NCBI RefSeq assembly: GCF_013299185.1
Contig: NZ_JAAFKG010000007.1
Span: 1-64,000 of the forward strand
Origin: Microcoleus sp. bin48.metabat.b7b8b9.023
GTDB taxonomy: Bacteria > Cyanobacteriota > Cyanobacteriia > Cyanobacteriales > Microcoleaceae
Direction of reading: 5' to 3'
DNA: 64,000 nucleotides
The notes beneath the pieces were generated by a model. That model worked only from the letters and a program-made list of their open reading frames with translations. It was not told where the DNA came from and did not search any database. The translations under genes and the position numbers were made by a program. Position 1 is the first letter of the stretch, and each line of letters begins with the position of its first letter. Below are positions 8,905-17,890 of the stretch, piece after piece.

Positions 8905-11568
8905 CTACCCGTTTTTTTCCAAAGATATCTGAACCCAGTGGCGAAATAGTTCTACAGCTATACAGTAGCAACCATTAATTTCTTTAACAACATCGTGGCG
9001 TTCCAGAGTTTTTAATGCTTCCTCTAAACTTGTCTCATCCATCCCTGTTACTTGACTCAAGCTGTCAAGATTCAATCCTGCTAAATGAGGTGCTAATGCT
9101 GTTAAAATCTCCTGTTGTCCCGGTGCACCTTCGGCTGCTTGACCCCAAACTCCTGTAAAATAGTAGCGAGCTTTGTTGAATAAATCTGGGTCATCGATGA
9201 CAGTTGCTACATCTTCGATGGTAAATATTGGATCGCGGGGGCGTCCCATTTCAAATACTCGATCGTTGTAGAGGCGTACTAACAGGAATCCTACCAGTTG
9301 CGTGAGGTAGGGTTGGCCGTGAGTTAGTTCATAAATGCGATCGAGTGCTTCTGGTTTATAGTCTAGGAGAAAATCATCATCGGGATTCGCTAAAACTTGG
9401 CGAGTTGCACCTTGACTCAGGAAACCGACTTTGATCGGGATAATGCTAGCAAAAAGAGGATTGAAATAATCCTCGGTCATTTCATCCAAAGTGTGCAAGC
9501 CGGCAAAAGCTAAGGCAACTTTAGAACTCATTTGCAGTATTCCTCGCAAAAAGCCGATAAAGTCTCGATTGATTTTCCCAGCATGAATCAATTCTTCAAT
9601 TTTTTCAAACTCGTCTAAAGCAACGATTAATCCACCTTCGATATTTGCTACTACTTGTTCGATGTAGCGTCCAAAGGTGAGATAGGGTAAATCGAGTAAA
9701 TCTTTATCTGCTGGAGGTACAATCTTGACCGTTTTGGCGATCGCATCGGTGATGAATATTAGCAGTTCGCCGACTCCCTGAGAGCAATCTCCTACTCGCA
9801 GCAAGTTGACATAGGCCACCTGTACCTTTGCTCCTAAGCAGTTGGTAGCATTCAACAAAATCGAAGTTTTCCCCATGCGCCGATGACCGTAGAGAGCCAC
9901 AGAGTGCAGGTTCTTTCCCTGTACCCACAACTCCTCTAGTCGTCCGATGATGACTTCGCGGCCGACAAACAGATTGCCTTGGACTGGATCGCCAATTACA
10001 TAGGGGATACTCACAGGTTGAGTAATTGAAATATCTCCGATTTTACCCGCGATTTGCAGTAAAGATTCTTGCCATTTTTTAGCAGTTTCAATTATTAAAT
10101 TTCGTTCCGCTTCTGGTATAACATCTGGAGTATCAAGGATAGTTTTAAGTTCACCTAATGCTCGGTTGAGGGCAAAGGAACGGGCAGAACGAGATACGCT
10201 ATTCTGGACGAGTTGCACATCCGCAATTACCCGCCGTAGAGAGGCAATTGCTTGCCAAGTATTTTCGCGTAGCAGAGGTAGATTTGGGGAAAGTGGTAGT
10301 TTCAGAGAAGCAATTTCGGCTAGTTCTGCTGTTTGGTGAAAACCTGTGATAATTTTCGCTAAGGTAAACATCTCCTCTCCATAAAGCAAATCTCGGACTA
10401 CAGCGAAAGCTGCTGTAGCTTTGTCTGGTTGTAGTGTGTGGAGATACCAGAAACCAGCGGCAGAGGCACGGGCAGGAGTATTTAAACGAATTGCCGTTTG
10501 AAAACGAGCTTGAATTTGTTGTTTCCAAGGTGCGATGATAAAAAAACCTGCTACTGCTTCTGATTTCATTACTTCGCTGAGAGAAGCTGAAGCAAATCGC
10601 ACTAATTTCCAATCATAAGGATCTTCTGATAACTGAGCGACGCGATAGATGAGTTGGTCTTTTGGTGTCTCTGCTAGCACGCGATTTACAGCTTGAACAA
10701 CAGGGATAAACTGAAGGGTAAATCGTAGTAATTGGTTAATGTTGTGTAATCCTGTTTCCCAATCTCGCCTCAGCCAATGAGCTATTTGAGAAGACAGGTA
10801 GGGAATGGGAAGTGGGGTAATGTGAGGAAATTGTCTATTTTGGTGTTGACGTTGGAGTAAGGTAAACGGTACTGCCAAAAGCCAATTTTCAGGACGTGCG
10901 ATCGTCACGCCGGACGCTACGCTCAACGCCACGCCCGACGTCACGCCCGACGTCACGCCCGACATCACGCCCCACATCACGCCCGACGCCACGCCCGACG
11001 CCACGCCCAACATCACACTGAACGCCACGCCCGACGCCACGCCCGACATCACACTCAACGCCACGCCCACCGCCACGACCGGCGCCACACTCAACATCAC
11101 GCCCGACGCCACGCCCAACATCACGCCCGACGCCACGCCCAACATCACGCCCGACGCCACGCCCGACATCACGCCCAAAATCACGCCCACCGCCACGCCC
11201 GACATCACACTCAACGCCACGCCCGACATCACACTCAACGCCACGCCTAGCCAATTGATAGGAACGCCTATCTGTTCAAAAAGTAAATTAAAACCTATAG
11301 GAATAACAATGATTAATACCAAGGCTTGTAAAATTAACTGACGGTGGAGGAGATTTTGACGCAACCATTCCCACTTTTCTCGCCAGGTTTTGGCATCTTC
11401 TAAGCTAGATTCACCGCCAAAGGTAGACTCATACCACCGCAAAGCTTGAGGAAAGTAAAACACCCAATATAATAATCGCAGGTAGTCTAAAGGATTCCAC
11501 AAAGAAAGAGGACGTTTCAGTTTGGGAGCTAAATCTAAGCGAGGAATAGGGGGATGGTTTTGATTCAT
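8905..11568 (-). CDS. Membrane-anchored AAA/STAND-like NTPase with Gly-Val tetrapeptide array
   Basis: 887 aa, not a characterised family. In order: a tryptophan-rich N-terminus (LRLLYWVFYFPQALRWYEST); a hydrophobic helix near 78-95; about residues 106-221 built from 4-residue repeats such as GVASGVML and GVALSVMS; a helical middle region; and a C-terminal NTPase from about 545. The NTPase has LFVGREVIIGRLEELW, Walker A GHRRMGKTS (near 558), Walker B LIVALDEFEKIEEL (near 649) and a sensor-like AFAGLHTLDEM. It ends in a winged-helix-like segment (LAGLNLDSLSQVTGMDETSL). The ATPase resembles cyanobacterial AAA-like (ORC/STAND-type) proteins. The GV array could form packed membrane helices. A second NTPase gene lies upstream on the same strand. 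Confidence 0.8.
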   Translation of the reverse strand: MNQNHPPIPRLDLAPKLKRPLSLWNPLDYLRLLYWVFYFPQALRWYESTFGGESSLEDAKTWREKWEWLRQNLLHRQLILQALVLIIVIPIGFNLLFEQIGVPINWLGVALSVMSGVALSVMSGVAVGVILGVMSGVASGVMLGVASGVMLGVASGVMLSVAPVVAVGVALSVMSGVASGVAFSVMLGVASGVASGVMWGVMSGVTSGVTSGVALSVASGVTIARPENWLLAVPFTLLQRQHQNRQFPHITPLPIPYLSSQIAHWLRRDWETGLHNINQLLRFTLQFIPVVQAVNRVLAETPKDQLIYRVAQLSEDPYDWKLVRFASASLSEVMKSEAVAGFFIIAPWKQQIQARFQTAIRLNTPARASAAGFWYLHTLQPDKATAAFAVVRDLLYGEEMFTLAKIITGFHQTAELAEIASLKLPLSPNLPLLRENTWQAIASLRRVIADVQLVQNSVSRSARSFALNRALGELKTILDTPDVIPEAERNLIIETAKKWQESLLQIAGKIGDISITQPVSIPYVIGDPVQGNLFVGREVIIGRLEELWVQGKNLHSVALYGHRRMGKTSILLNATNCLGAKVQVAYVNLLRVGDCSQGVGELLIFITDAIAKTVKIVPPADKDLLDLPYLTFGRYIEQVVANIEGGLIVALDEFEKIEELIHAGKINRDFIGFLRGILQMSSKVALAFAGLHTLDEMTEDYFNPLFASIIPIKVGFLSQGATRQVLANPDDDFLLDYKPEALDRIYELTHGQPYLTQLVGFLLVRLYNDRVFEMGRPRDPIFTIEDVATVIDDPDLFNKARYYFTGVWGQAAEGAPGQQEILTALAPHLAGLNLDSLSQVTGMDETSLEEALKTLERHDVVKEINGCYCIAVELFRHWVQISLEKNG
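10905..11250 (-). repeat. 12-bp coding repeat array for Gly-Val tetrapeptides
   Basis: About 28 imperfect copies of a 12-base unit (plus strand, GCCACGCCCGAC with variants) within the NTPase gene. Because the unit is a multiple of three, copy-number changes keep the frame. The antisense frame is also open and gives a VGRD/VGRG low-complexity peptide, which I regard as an artefact. Confidence 0.85.
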
Positions 11569-11628
11569 AAATAGGTGGGGATGAATAAAATTTAGGATTG
11601 GTTATATAAGACTTACGCGCGGGGGTTC

Positions 11629-11900
11629 AGAAACCGGGTTTTTGCGAAAATACTTCGCACTCACTCATAGATTCGGTAAAAACCCGGTTTCTTTGGCGGA
11701 GTGCACAATTCCTGGGGGCTCAGAAACCGGGTTTTTTGCGAAAATACTTCGTTACAACGCGAAATTTGCTAAAAACCCGGTTTCTTGCGTCGTAGCGCGT
11801 AAATCTCGACTCACATAACTTATCGTCACAACCAAAGAAACCGGGTTTTTATCGAATCTGCTGGTTACAACGAAATATTTTCGTAAAAAACCCGGTTTCT
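11629..11900. repeat. Three tandem AGAAACCGGGTTTTT palindromes
   Basis: Copies at 11629-11692, 11722-11785 and 11836-11900. Each has 15-bp arms AGAAACCGGGTTTTT and AAAAACCCGGTTTCT around about 34 bases containing ACTTCG or CGAATCT. They fill the whole gap between the two NTPase genes (11569-11919), which holds no gene. Related copies are at 12670 (inside a gene), 37870, 39933, 40017 and 48897. They may act as bidirectional hairpins or be mobile palindromes. Confidence 0.85.
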
Positions 11901-11919
11901 GGGCCATCATGTGTAAATC

Positions 11920-13005
11920 CTAGTTGATATAACGATCGTAAGTTTGATAGCACAATTGCATCAATTTCTGAGGATAGCCACCACTTTCTGCAATTAACTC
12001 TGCAATTTCTGACTCAGTAAAACTCACGGGTTGGGGAATAGGTGTTAACCAGTCAGCCTGGAGACGACTAGCAATAAATTCGCGACTGATTTTTTCATCC
12101 CATTGCTTCAAATTTTCCTCAATGCAAATCCCTTTGAAAGGAGATGTCATATTTTGGTCTTGACTGTCAGGAAACAGGCTGTCGAGAGAGGTGCAGGCGG
12201 CGACAACTAGACGCAATGGTGCGTGGGTTCCCTCCGCTAAACCCCGCAACTGGCCGCGTACTTGGTTAGTAAATCCATCCCAGGTCATTTTCTCGACTTC
12301 ATCTAAAATCAATAGTAATCGATGGGATTCTAAAGCCCGTTGTAGTTTAAATCCCTTGGCTGTTTCGATACCCGCTTTGTGGCACAAAGCATCGTAAAAG
12401 TCATCTTCATCACAAACATTTTTTAAATCGAGGTATATGGGTTGGCGCGGATAACGGAGTTGATTTGGTGCTTCTCTGGAAATGGCTTGTAGGAGAGAAC
12501 TTTTGCCGATCGCCCTTTCGCCAATAATTGCTACACTACTACCACTGTTCAGCGTCTCGAAAACCCGCCGGATCTCTCGTTCTCTCCCAAAGAAAAATCG
12601 CGGATCGTCTATTTTGCCATGCTGGGGAATAAACGGATTATTGCGATCGGAATCATCCACTGCGATCGAAGAAACCGGGTTTTTTACCGAATCTACGGGC
12701 TGCAACGCGTCTTTTCGTGAAAAAAACCCGGTTTCTGGGCCCCCATGCGTAGTTGTATTGGATTCTTTAATTTCTTGCCAATCTAATCCTAAAGCCTTGC
12801 AAATTCCAACAAAATTTTGGGTGGTGACACCGTTGCATCTGAAAAAAGTCTTAACTGTTTGAAGACTGATGCCTTTGAGTTCACTTTTGCCTTCCCCCGT
12901 CACAACACGATCAGCTATGTCTTGGCGACTCCAGCCTTTATCTATGCGAACCATTTCTGCTTTTTCGATTCCTGCCTTCGATGCTTTGATAGATTGCGGT
13001 GGCAT
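11920..13005 (-). CDS. HTH-NTPase (AAA/STAND-like) with repeat-derived linker
   Basis: 361 aa. Residues 1-80 form an HTH-like domain (KGWSRQDIADRV, GISLQTVKTFFRCNGVT, FVGICKALGLDWQEI) of the kind often placed before cyanobacterial signalling NTPases. From about 135 comes a P-loop NTPase: FFFGREREIRRVFETL, Walker A GERAIGKSS (162-170), Walker B LLLILDEVEKM and an AACTS sensor, then a C-terminal helical segment. Residues 90-113 of the linker are encoded by a 67-bp palindrome of the dispersed AGAAACCGGG family. It sits upstream of the membrane NTPase on the same strand with three palindromes between. Function unknown; a regulatory or defence role is possible. Confidence 0.8.
   Translation of the reverse strand: MPPQSIKASKAGIEKAEMVRIDKGWSRQDIADRVVTGEGKSELKGISLQTVKTFFRCNGVTTQNFVGICKALGLDWQEIKESNTTTHGGPETGFFSRKDALQPVDSVKNPVSSIAVDDSDRNNPFIPQHGKIDDPRFFFGREREIRRVFETLNSGSSVAIIGERAIGKSSLLQAISREAPNQLRYPRQPIYLDLKNVCDEDDFYDALCHKAGIETAKGFKLQRALESHRLLLILDEVEKMTWDGFTNQVRGQLRGLAEGTHAPLRLVVAACTSLDSLFPDSQDQNMTSPFKGICIEENLKQWDEKISREFIASRLQADWLTPIPQPVSFTESEIAELIAESGGYPQKLMQLCYQTYDRYIN
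12670..12736. repeat. Palindrome copy inside the HTH-NTPase coding region
   Basis: Arms of 16 bp (AGAAACCGGGTTTTTT and AAAAAACCCGGTTTCT) with a 35-base centre, the same family as the three copies at 11629-11900. Here it is read in frame on the minus strand without a stop, giving PETGFFSRKDALQPVDSVKN and a few further residues between the HTH and NTPase domains. Confidence 0.9.
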
Positions 13006-13162
13006 AGCTGAATTACAAAACTTTTAACTATTGTAGCAAACGCTCGCCAACCAAACACATCCCAAACTCAACCAAACTCATACCAATCAAACCCATACAC
13101 ACCTTAGCTTTCAAGCTTTTGCCCTTTATGATTAAAACATCACCAATCAAAAGGTAGCAATT

Positions 13163-13432
13163 ATGAAAGCTCAACCCAAATCTACTAAAATGACTCCTAA
13201 AAACACTCCTCCTCAACCTCTCTCTCCTTTCGAGTACGTCTTCGCAACTGTTGTTTGTATTACCTTTTTTTCTGGAGGGATGTCTTTCTGGATTAGCACA
13301 GAAGTTCAGCTATCTCCCCAACGAGAGCGCATTTTCGAGAATTGCAATCGCACTTGGAATATGGGCGTAGGTGCGATTTTCGGAATTTTAGGTAGTAAGG
13401 TAGTTCAAGACGATCGCGATGATGATGAGTAA
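13163..13432 (+). CDS. Small membrane protein
   Basis: 89-aa protein, family not recognised. A polar N-terminus (about 24 residues) is followed by a hydrophobic helix FEYVFATVVCITFFSGGMSF, a charged loop (QLSPQRERIFENCNRTWN), a second hydrophobic stretch MGVGAIFGILGSKVV and an acidic end DDRDDDE. Two membrane passes are likely. ATG at 13163 follows AAAAGGTAGCAATT, a plausible ribosome site. It is divergent from the HTH-NTPase gene (157 bp between). Confidence 0.7.
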   Translation: MKAQPKSTKMTPKNTPPQPLSPFEYVFATVVCITFFSGGMSFWISTEVQLSPQRERIFENCNRTWNMGVGAIFGILGSKVVQDDRDDDE

Positions 13433-13520
13433 TCTTTGAGAGTTTATTTGCAAAAGTGCGATCGCCCTTGATGTCCAAAAGTGCGAAAGTGCGATCGTCC
13501 TTTATCCCTCACCCGACTCC

Positions 13521-13940
13521 TCAAATTGTCCAATCTTCAAACTTCAAACCGGGCACACGCTCAAAATCCCGCCGGTTCCGCGTCACCAGAATAGCATTTT
13601 TAGAAAGCGCGATCGCAGCAATTCTTAAATCCTGAGTGCCGATGCGAATTTTTTGACGCAACAACTCAGCGTAACAATTAGAAGCATCCAGACCAAAATC
13701 CAGCAAATTGACAGTTGCGAAATAGTTCCATGTAGCACTCAGCTTTGCATAAGCTGATATCAGTTTCTCTGGTGAGTTAGCCCGTCTAATCACATTGAGT
13801 CTGCCATAAAACTGTTCCTCCAATGTAATGACGGTGACACCAATCTTTTCGGGATTAGCTGCATTAATTCGTTGAGTTAAAACAGGATGATTTTGTTGAA
13901 AAAGTGACACATGATCTGTATCTAGTACCCAAAAACTCAC
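13521..13940 (-). CDS. vapC: VapC-type PIN-domain toxin
   Basis: 139-aa PIN domain endoribonuclease of the cyanobacterial type starting SFWVLDTDHVSLFQ. Acidic metal-binding residues are visible in LDTDH (D7, D9), E42 in the VITLEEQFYGR region, D103 in IGTQDLRIAAIAL, and the terminal VTRNRRDFERVPGL. VapC toxins cut tRNA or mRNA. The start is GTG at 13940, overlapping the antitoxin stop by four bases (GTGA). Confidence 0.88.
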   Translation of the reverse strand: MSFWVLDTDHVSLFQQNHPVLTQRINAANPEKIGVTVITLEEQFYGRLNVIRRANSPEKLISAYAKLSATWNYFATVNLLDFGLDASNCYAELLRQKIRIGTQDLRIAAIALSKNAILVTRNRRDFERVPGLKFEDWTI

Positions 13941-14509
13941 TTGACTGCTTCCTCCGCATCCATTTTCCGATAATACTCTTCCATTTCCACATCTCGATCG
14001 CGCCGAAGCTGCTGTATATCCTCCAGCATCTCATCGAATTCTGGATCGTCTTTAAACATTCCAGCAAACTTCATCCAAGGATGCTCTGGTTTTGGTGGTT
14101 TTATTTTCAGAGAAATGAGTTCAGCTTTTTCGAGCCGATCGCCCACAACTAAGTTAATATTGGTAATAACTTCTTCTCGGCTATTACCCTCAGCCTTGCA
14201 TCCAGCCCAACCCAAAACCATCGCTTGATATTTTCCCTCTGTTTCCTGTTCGATCAGGACTGTCAAAGCTTGGCGATCGGGTTTTTGCTCTTGGATTGCT
14301 AGCGAAATTAGTTCGGCTTTTTCTAAGCGATTTGTGACAATCTGATTGAGATTTGCGATCGCCTCTTCGCGAGTATTTCCCTCAGCTTGACATTCAGGTA
14401 AACCCAATACCATCGCTTGATATTTTCCCTCTGTTTTCTGTTCGATGACGGCTGTTAAGAAAATATCTGTTAATTTGTCCGACGGCTTCAGTAATATTTT
14501 GGCAGTCAT
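13937..14509 (-). CDS. Antitoxin with two HicB-like domains and a VapB-like tail
   Basis: 190 aa. Two copies of a HicB-like fold are visible: AVIEQKTEGKYQAMVLGLPE with AEGNTREEAIANLNQIVTNR, then VLIEQETEGKYQAMVLGWAG with AEGNSREEVITNINLVVGDR. The C-terminal tail HPWMKFAGMFKDDPEFDEML plus an EEYYRKMDAEE end is typical of VapC-neutralising antitoxins. I chose ATG at 14509 (MTAKILLKPSD); a TTG at 14530 would add seven residues. The gene overlaps the PIN toxin by 4 bp. Such hybrids are known from cyanobacterial TA loci, but the double HicB arrangement is unusual. Confidence 0.8.
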   Translation of the reverse strand: MTAKILLKPSDKLTDIFLTAVIEQKTEGKYQAMVLGLPECQAEGNTREEAIANLNQIVTNRLEKAELISLAIQEQKPDRQALTVLIEQETEGKYQAMVLGWAGCKAEGNSREEVITNINLVVGDRLEKAELISLKIKPPKPEHPWMKFAGMFKDDPEFDEMLEDIQQLRRDRDVEMEEYYRKMDAEEAVK

Positions 14510-14588
14510 AATAGTAAATCCAAGGAACAATTATATTCTTAATTATAACCGATACTAAACCAGGCTTAAAGACTCCGTTAATCTCTTA

Positions 14589-14640
14589 GTCCGCGGAGGC
14601 GGACTTCGTTTGTATAGCCGCGGTTTCAACCGCCGGGTGA
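14589..14640. repeat. AGTCCGCGGAGGCGGACT / GCGGTTTCAACCGC repeat
   Basis: Adjacent palindromes AGTCCGCGGAGGCGGACT and CCGCGGTTTCAACCGCCGGG. A near-identical copy in inverse orientation lies at 55612-55665, and half a copy at about 55720-55750. Non-coding, located between the antitoxin gene and lepA. Confidence 0.75.
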
Positions 14641-14690
14641 CTTGTACAAAAGTGCGATCGCCCTTAAAGACGATCGCACCTACAGACAAA

Positions 14691-16505
14691 TTACGAATCG
14701 CGATCGAGCTTCAGCACAGCCATAAACGCTTCCTGCGGCACATCCACAGTACCCACAGACTTCATCCGCTTCTTACCCTTCGCCTGCTTTTGCAGCAGCT
14801 TCTTCTTCCGCGAAATATCGCCGCCGTAACACTTCGCCAACACATCCTTCCGCAAAGCCGGAATGTGCTCGGAAGCAATCACCTTCGCGCCAATAGTCGC
14901 TTGAATCGGCACCTTAAACTGGTGGCGGGGAATCAACTCCTTCAGTTTTTCCGTCAAGCCGCGGCCCACATTGTAAGCCTTATCCCGGTGCACGATCATC
15001 GCCAAAGCATCTACCGGATCGCCGTTAATTAAAATGTCCAATTTCACCAACGGATTTTCGCGATAACCGATGATGTGATACTCCATACTCGCATAACCGC
15101 GCGATCGCGATTTCATCTGATCGAAAAAGTCCGTCACCACCTCCGCCAAAGGCAACTCATAAACCAACGTAGTCCGCCCCTGACTCAGATACTTCATATC
15201 CATAAAAATGCCCCGCCGACTTTGAGACAACTCCATCAGCGCGCCCACATAGGTTTCCGGCGACAGCATTTCTACCCGCACGTAAGGTTCCTCAATCTTC
15301 TCCCGATATTGAGGATCTGGCAAGTGACTCGGATTGTCAATTGTTAACACTTCTCCTTTAATTGTTGTGACTTGATAAACCACAGAAGGAGCCGTAACAA
15401 TCAAATCCAAATTGTACTCTCTCTCCAATCTTTCCTGCACAATTTCCATGTGCAGCAAACCCAAGAAACCGCAGCGGAAACCAAATCCCATCGCACTAGA
15501 AGTTTCCGGTTCATAGGAAAGCGCCGCATCGTTGAGTTCCAGTTTTTCCAAAGCTTCCCGCAAGTCAGGAAATTGGTCGGCATCGATCGGGAACAAGCCA
15601 CAAAAAACCATCGGCTTAGCCTCCGTATAACCCGGCCAAGGCTCCGGTGCAGGCTTTTTGACCAAAGTAATCGTATCCCCAACGCGAGCATCAGCTACCG
15701 CCTTAATTGCCGCGCCCAGATAACCCACTTCCCCCGCGTGCAGTTCGTCTACTTGTACTTGCGTCGGTGACAAGATGCCCAATTCATCGATGACATATTC
15801 CTTCCCCGAAACCATCAACAACACTCGATCGCCCTTTTTGACACTTCCGTCCATCACCCGGAAATACACAATAACCCCGCGATAAGCATCGTAATAACTA
15901 TCAAAAATTAGCGCCCGCAGCGGTTTATCAACAGTATCCTGCGGCGGCGGCACCAATTCCACGATCGCCTCCAAAATATCATCAATACCAATTCCTTCCT
16001 TAGCAGAAGCCTCAATTGCCCCGCTACAGTCCAGACCGATAATTTCTTCAATTTCCCCTTTAACCCGTTCCGGTTCCGCCCCCGGTAGGTCAATTTTATT
16101 TAGAACTGGAATAATTTCTAAATTATTTCCCAAGGCAAGGTAGACATTTGCCAGGGTTTGTGCTTCCACGCCTTGAGATGCGTCTACCACCAGCAGCGCC
16201 CCTTCACAAGCAGCGAGCGATCGCGAAACCTCATAGGAAAAGTCTACGTGTCCGGGAGTGTCGATCAGATTTAGCACGTACTCCTGACCGTCCTTGGCAG
16301 TGTAATTCATCCGAGCCGCTTGCAGCTTGATCGTAATGCCACGTTCGCGTTCGAGATCCATATTGTCTAAAAACTGCTCCTTCATTTCCCGTGCCTTCAC
16401 CGTCCCAGTCGCCTGCAACAGTCGATCGGCCAAAGTCGATTTTCCGTGGTCGATGTGAGCAATAATCGAAAAATTACGAATGCGAGATACAGGAACGTTT
16501 GTCAT
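14691..16505 (-). CDS. lepA: Elongation factor 4 (LepA)
   Basis: Ribosome-associated GTPase that back-translocates or remodels stalled ribosomes. The 604-aa protein begins [20 protein letters not shown]. GTPase motifs are AHIDHGKS (G1), DTPGHVDF (G3) and NKIDLPGA (G4). EF-G-like domains follow, and the LepA-specific C-terminal end with [20 protein letters not shown] is complete. I chose the ATG at 16505 because it matches the usual cyanobacterial N-terminus; an upstream ATG at 16520 adds five residues. Monocistronic as far as seen. Confidence 0.95.
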   Translation of the reverse strand: MTNVPVSRIRNFSIIAHIDHGKSTLADRLLQATGTVKAREMKEQFLDNMDLERERGITIKLQAARMNYTAKDGQEYVLNLIDTPGHVDFSYEVSRSLAACEGALLVVDASQGVEAQTLANVYLALGNNLEIIPVLNKIDLPGAEPERVKGEIEEIIGLDCSGAIEASAKEGIGIDDILEAIVELVPPPQDTVDKPLRALIFDSYYDAYRGVIVYFRVMDGSVKKGDRVLLMVSGKEYVIDELGILSPTQVQVDELHAGEVGYLGAAIKAVADARVGDTITLVKKPAPEPWPGYTEAKPMVFCGLFPIDADQFPDLREALEKLELNDAALSYEPETSSAMGFGFRCGFLGLLHMEIVQERLEREYNLDLIVTAPSVVYQVTTIKGEVLTIDNPSHLPDPQYREKIEEPYVRVEMLSPETYVGALMELSQSRRGIFMDMKYLSQGRTTLVYELPLAEVVTDFFDQMKSRSRGYASMEYHIIGYRENPLVKLDILINGDPVDALAMIVHRDKAYNVGRGLTEKLKELIPRHQFKVPIQATIGAKVIASEHIPALRKDVLAKCYGGDISRKKKLLQKQAKGKKRMKSVGTVDVPQEAFMAVLKLDRDS

Positions 16506-16539
16506 AAAACCTATCGGCAAAAGATTGACTTTTGTTGTA

Positions 16540-16575
16540 TTTTGACACTCCCGGGCCTAAAGGCGTGGGGATTCT
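16540..16575 (-). repeat. Right-end hairpin of the TnpB element
   Basis: On the minus strand GAATCCCCACGCCTTTAGGC, then CCGGGAGTGTCAA follows the tnpB stop. The arms CCCACGCC/GGCCCGGG form an imperfect hairpin ending in the GTGTCAA-type terminus typical of IS200/IS605 right ends. The same kind of end (TTGACATCCTCACCG on the plus strand) is at 37439. Confidence 0.65.
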
Positions 16576-16580
16576 TTAAT

Positions 16581-17771
16581 CTACGAGCCAACTTGCTTAG
16601 ACAGGATTTCTCCAGCCAAAGTAGAGGTCGATTCTCCCAAAGCGTTGCTTGCGTCAAGCGCAAAGGTTCCGGTATGCCCTACCGTACCCAATCCTCGACT
16701 CAGGATATTTCTAGCTGCGTTAAAATCTCTATCCATTACACAACCGCACTTACAAACATGGGTTCTCGTGGATAGTGTCTTCTTGACAATTGCACCGCAA
16801 CTAGAGCATTCTTGGCTAGTATACTGCGGATTTACCGCCACCGTTACTTTCTCAAATACTTTAGCAAAGTATTCAATCCAAATACGGAACTGATACCAAG
16901 ATGCGTCATTAATAGACTTAGCCAGACAATGATTTTTTACCATATTTTTAATCCTCAAGTCTTCGTAAGCTATCAAGTCGTTAGACTGAACTACGCACCT
17001 TGCAAGTTTGATTGCATGGTCTCTGCGTTGCCTACTTATTTTGAGGTGGCGTTTCCCTAAAATCTGTCTAGCTTTTCCTCTATTTTTTGAACCCTTAACT
17101 TTTCTATAAACACGACGACTAGAACGTTTGAGAACTTTCTCACTTTTTCGGAGGAATTTAGGATTTTCAACCATTACACCGTTTGAATCGGTGTAATATT
17201 CCTTCAAACCAACGTCTAATCCGATGGTATTTCCAGAAGGCTCTGTGTTTTCCTTTCGATCGACATCGACACAGAATTGGACATACACGCCGTCTGCACG
17301 TTTTACCAATCTTACCCGTTTGATTTGGGTGATTTGATAGAAATGCAAATCCCGTGTTCCCTTTAATTTGAGTTTACCAATCCCTTTTTTGTCGGTGAAT
17401 TTGATTGACTTCCTGTCATCCGCAAGTTTCCATCCAGTTGATTTATAGTCAACTGAGCGACAGTTTTTCTGAAATTTGGGATACCCTTTTTTCCCGACAA
17501 GACCTTTTTTACAGTTGTCATAGAATCGGGAGATAGCAGACCAGGCTCTTTCAGCACTAGCTTGTCTAGCTTGAGAGTTAAGTTCGTCGGCAAATGGGAA
17601 ATTTTTAGCCAGCACGGCACAATATTTGTTTAAGTCGTACTTATCTATTTTTCTATTGTCCATCCAATAGCGCAAACAGCTATTGCGGACAAATTGTGCT
17701 GTACGAATCGCTTCATCTACTGCTGCAATCTGACTGGATTTTCCGTAAGCTTTGAACTCAAAAACTAGCAT
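16581..17771 (-). CDS. tnpB: TnpB (IS200/IS605 OrfB), apparently intact
   Basis: 396-aa RNA-guided nuclease of IS605/IS1341-type elements. RuvC-like residues: D in GLDVGLKEY (near 185), E in AYEDLRI (near 270), D in MDRDFNAA (near 347). The zinc ribbon has CSSCG and CKCGC pairs. TnpB uses a guide RNA transcribed from the 3' end of its own gene and the adjacent right end to cleave the donor site. No TnpA transposase gene is near, so movement would need a trans-acting TnpA. Element ends are at about 16540-16575 and 17838-17885. Confidence 0.9.
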   Translation of the reverse strand: MLVFEFKAYGKSSQIAAVDEAIRTAQFVRNSCLRYWMDNRKIDKYDLNKYCAVLAKNFPFADELNSQARQASAERAWSAISRFYDNCKKGLVGKKGYPKFQKNCRSVDYKSTGWKLADDRKSIKFTDKKGIGKLKLKGTRDLHFYQITQIKRVRLVKRADGVYVQFCVDVDRKENTEPSGNTIGLDVGLKEYYTDSNGVMVENPKFLRKSEKVLKRSSRRVYRKVKGSKNRGKARQILGKRHLKISRQRRDHAIKLARCVVQSNDLIAYEDLRIKNMVKNHCLAKSINDASWYQFRIWIEYFAKVFEKVTVAVNPQYTSQECSSCGAIVKKTLSTRTHVCKCGCVMDRDFNAARNILSRGLGTVGHTGTFALDASNALGESTSTLAGEILSKQVGS

Positions 17772-17837
17772 GGCTTGGCCCCCTACCTTATGCTAGATCT
17801 TTCAGCACAAGATGGGCTGGTATTGTAACAAAGGTTT

Positions 17838-17885
17838 ACAACTAAAGCCGTCCTAAAAGGACGGGGTTTAAAACCCAATTTCCTG
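17838..17885 (-). repeat. Left-end hairpin of the TnpB element
   Basis: Plus strand AAAGCCGTCCTAAAAGGACG then GGGTTTAAAACCCAATTT. The perfect stem CCGTCCT/AGGACGG is the same motif as at 28357 and 37779, in both cases paired with an IS605-like right end. It lies about 65 bp upstream of the tnpB start. Confidence 0.65.
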
Positions 17886-17890
17886 ATAAC

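Noticed and set aside
10889-11254. Open frame rich in VGRD/VGRG on the minus strand, second frame
   Set aside because: It is an alternate-frame product of the 12-bp coding repeat of the NTPase; low complexity with no family.
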